Source: Alphaproteobacteria bacterium (GTDB lineage Bacteria; Pseudomonadota; Alphaproteobacteria; Puniceispirillales; Marisalimonadaceae). From it: DNA of 16,604 bases. Position numbers and translations under genes: made by a program. This document shows, one piece after another, positions 14,800 through 16,604 of the stretch. The notes under the pieces were generated by a model, which was not told the origin of the DNA, searched no databases, and worked only from the letters and a program-made list of their open reading frames with translations. Where the stretch lies: positions 1 through 16,604 of the forward strand of contig JADHRC010000022.1 of assembly GCA_016777645.1 (NCBI GenBank). The letters run 5' to 3'. Position 1 is the first letter of the stretch, and each line of letters starts with the position of its first letter.

Positions 14800-15222
14800 A
14801 TGAAAAATATAAATATTAAAAATTATATTAAATTATTTAGTAATTTAACGCCTGAAAAAATAAAATTTTTTGATGACTTAATAGATGAAAATATTATTTT
14901 TATTGACCCCTTTAATAACATAAAGGGCTCTAATGAATTTAAAAAAATTTTTTATCATATGTTTAAGAGTGTTAAAGATCCTAAATTTTTAATCATAGAT
15001 TATTTAGTAGGTAAAAATATAGTTTTTTTGAAATGGAAAATGTCTTTTAATGCTTTTAACTCTTCTCAACAAATTGAAGGTGTTAGTGAATTAAGGATAA
15101 ATGAAGAAGGTAAAATTTATTCTCATATTGACTACTGGGATTCATTAAATGGTTTATTTATAAAACTACCTTTTATTGGTATTATTTATAGATTAAGTTT
15201 AAAGATGTTTAAGGTTAATTAA
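14800..15222 (+). CDS. SnoaL-like / NTF2-fold protein
   Basis: A 140-residue alpha+beta cone-fold protein. The early FFDDLIDENIIFIDPFNNIKG stretch (23-43) and the late GKIYSHIDYWDSLNGLF (104-120) are typical of NTF2-like proteins in the SnoaL group. The C-terminal LPFIGIIYRLSLKMFKV is hydrophobic and basic. These proteins are small isomerases, hydrolases or carriers with diverse substrates; the role here is unknown. It starts 13 bases after the SDR gene, so the two are an operon. Its stop overlaps by 8 bases the stop of the CFA-synthase-like gene from the other strand. SDR + SnoaL + CFA-like + DUF1365 genes are, to my recollection, repeatedly found together in proteobacteria. Confidence 0.82.
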   Translation: MKNINIKNYIKLFSNLTPEKIKFFDDLIDENIIFIDPFNNIKGSNEFKKIFYHMFKSVKDPKFLIIDYLVGKNIVFLKWKMSFNAFNSSQQIEGVSELRINEEGKIYSHIDYWDSLNGLFIKLPFIGIIYRLSLKMFKVN

Positions 15223-16387
15223 ATTTTATTTTTATTTGTTTCAAATCAATATTTTTGGACAAAAAACCTCCTTCGCAATAAGAAAGGTAGTAATTCCACA
15301 TTAATTTAAATTTATTATCAAATCCTAATTTTTGAATATCTTTCCAATTTTTATTAAATTTTTGATTCCAAATATTTAATGTTTTTGCATAATCATTACC
15401 ATAACTATCGACGCTTTCTAATTTTAATGAGTTTTTAGTAATTAATTCTTTCAGTATTTTTTGTGATGGTAGCATACCACCAGGAAATATATATTTTTGA
15501 ATAAAGTCCGGGTTTTTTTTGTATACATTATAGATCTTATCATCGATAGTAATGAGTTGGAGTCCGACAATGCCATTAGGCTTTAAAATACTTTGGATTT
15601 TTTTAAAAAAAGTATTCCAGTAGTCTTTTCCTACAGCTTCAAACATTTCAATAGATAATATTTTATCAAATTTTCCTTGGATATTTCTATAATCACAATA
15701 AACTACATTCACTTTTTTATTTAATTTGGCTTTTTTAATTCTATCTGTAGTATAGCTAAACTGCTCTTTTGAAATAGTAATTGCTGTTATATCACAATCA
15801 TAATTTTCAGCTAAAAATTGAGAAAAACCACCCCATCCACATCCTATTTCTAGAACTTTATCTCCCTTTTTAATAGATGTCAGGTTTGCAAATTTAGAAT
15901 ATTTGTTAATCTGTCCCTTTTCTAAACTTTCATTCTTTTTTAAGAAAATGGCTGAAGAATAAGTCATCGTTTTATCAAGCCAAAATTTATAAAAATTATT
16001 ACCAAGATCGTAGTGATATGAAATATTTTTCTTGGATTGTGTTTCAGTATTCTTGTTTTTAATATGTAAAAGCTTATTAAATAAGTATTTAAACAGGGAT
16101 ATTTTAATTGTTGCTTCAGCTTGATCGTTGTTAAGAGCAAAGTAATACATTAGTTCAGTGAGTTTATTGGTTGATAACCTTTCAGACATGTATAATTCAG
16201 CGAACTTTATTGATCCCCCTTGAATAATTTCTTTGAAAACTAAATTGTCTTTTATCTTTAGATAAGCATTTGGTCCTTCATAAGGCCCTTTTATTTTCTC
16301 AATTAAGCCATTTGGGAGTTCTAATTCGATAGATCCAAAAGGAAAACTCTTGATCCCACTCATAAATGATTTAAACCAAAAATTCAT
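15215..16387 (-). CDS. Cyclopropane-fatty-acid-synthase-like SAM methyltransferase
   Basis: A 390-residue mycolic-acid/CFA-synthase family methyltransferase that would act on unsaturated acyl chains of membrane phospholipids. It shows NISYHYDLGNNFYKFWLDKT (121-140), the SAM-binding glycine motif VLEIGCGWGGFSQ (178-190), SIEMFEAVG (245-253), QKYIFPGGMLPSQ (297-309) and YYLSYCEGGF (366-375, C371). Compared with my memory of E. coli Cfa, Y333 and C371 match the catalytic Tyr and Cys and E250 the glutamate. The YSCA cysteine is serine here (YSSA) and the LLHTIG histidine is replaced (LQLITIDD). This pattern fits the DUF1365-linked subgroup, some of which take part in methyl-furan fatty acid synthesis in Rhodobacter, rather than true Cfa. 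The start overlaps the DUF1365 stop in ATGA. Confidence 0.88.
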   Translation of the reverse strand: MNFWFKSFMSGIKSFPFGSIELELPNGLIEKIKGPYEGPNAYLKIKDNLVFKEIIQGGSIKFAELYMSERLSTNKLTELMYYFALNNDQAEATIKISLFKYLFNKLLHIKNKNTETQSKKNISYHYDLGNNFYKFWLDKTMTYSSAIFLKKNESLEKGQINKYSKFANLTSIKKGDKVLEIGCGWGGFSQFLAENYDCDITAITISKEQFSYTTDRIKKAKLNKKVNVVYCDYRNIQGKFDKILSIEMFEAVGKDYWNTFFKKIQSILKPNGIVGLQLITIDDKIYNVYKKNPDFIQKYIFPGGMLPSQKILKELITKNSLKLESVDSYGNDYAKTLNIWNQKFNKNWKDIQKLGFDNKFKLMWNYYLSYCEGGFLSKNIDLKQIKIKFN

Positions 16388-16604
16388 TTGTTTTCACTTT
16401 TTTCAATAAAGTCAATATGTTCATCTTTTAATATTTTTTTTCCAAATGAATATTTAATAATCTCTTGTTTTGGAATTTTGTACAAAGTAACTTTTTTTAA
16501 CCATAGAAAAAACGCTTGTAAATGAATATTTATCCAAATTTTACCTGGGTAACTCTTAAGTGTAATTAGAGAAAATAAAATATTTTCATTATTAAAGTTA
16601 ATTT
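16384..16604 (-). CDS. DUF1365 family protein, C-terminal part
   Basis: An open frame enters from the right edge and ends at TGA 16386-16384, sharing ATGA with the next gene's start. The 72 visible residues include TLKSYPGKIWINIHLQAFFL and WLKKVTLYKIPKQ. These fit the C-terminal pattern of DUF1365 (a helix with IHxxAxxLWLKG, then a basic proline stretch). DUF1365 proteins are about 250 residues, so most of the protein is outside the window. The biochemical function of the family is not settled. Overlap with the CFA-like gene shows they are translated together. The domain call rests on this short tail plus the classic neighbour. Confidence 0.7.
   Translation of the reverse strand, partial: INFNNENILFSLITLKSYPGKIWINIHLQAFFLWLKKVTLYKIPKQEIIKYSFGKKILKDEHIDFIEKSENK

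Noticed and set aside
1..16604. CRISPR array, insertion sequence, prophage or integrated island
   Set aside because: No spaced direct repeats, transposase, integrase or phage gene was seen, and base composition looks even throughout.

Overview
The window is a compact, very AT-rich bacterial chromosome segment. Protein signatures and gene order point to a streamlined marine alphaproteobacterium of the SAR11 / HIMB59 / AEGEAN-169 type. This placement is an inference from three things: low GC with short gaps, the purB-purC-purS-purQ-purL-bolA-grxD order with rpsD and trmJ alongside, and the alphaproteobacterial style of S4, BolA and the HD hydrolase. No phylogeny was run. I see no insertion sequence, phage gene, CRISPR array or rRNA.

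Layout. Positions 1-1765 (+): the 3' end of cysS, the tRNA methyltransferase gene trmJ, then rpsD behind its own promoter and a structured-looking leader. Positions 1793-7740 (-): one tight operon, transcribed purB, purC, purS, purQ, purL, bolA, grxD. It covers the FGAM synthase complex, SAICAR synthetase and adenylosuccinate lyase of purine synthesis, followed by the BolA / CGFS-glutaredoxin pair of iron-sulfur handling. Positions 7741-8052: a gap holding a previously unlisted 56-residue lysine-rich ORF (+) with a good sigma70-like promoter. Positions 8053-8841 (-): map. Positions 8944-9717 (+): a stand-alone CinA/MoaB-type domain protein. Positions 9719-11415 (-): tRNA-Leu(UAA), panC and a rhomboid protease. 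Positions 11522-12622 (+): an FMN-dependent 2-hydroxy-acid oxidoreductase. Positions 12616-13233 (-): an HD-domain phosphohydrolase. Positions 13313-15222 (+): an unrecognised membrane-anchored coiled-coil protein, an SDR and a SnoaL/NTF2-like protein. Positions 15215-16604 (-): a cyclopropane-fatty-acid-synthase-like methyltransferase and the C-terminus of a DUF1365 protein.

The 5' two thirds is housekeeping. The most interesting part is the right end. SDR + SnoaL-like genes meet DUF1365 + CFA-synthase-like genes tail to tail, an arrangement suggesting a lipid-modification locus. The methyltransferase differs from E. coli Cfa at two bicarbonate-site positions. Other points worth a look are the small basic ORF, the rpsD leader, a palindrome between the divergent tRNA-Leu and hydroxy-acid oxidoreductase genes, and convergent gene ends that touch or overlap with no room for intrinsic terminators.
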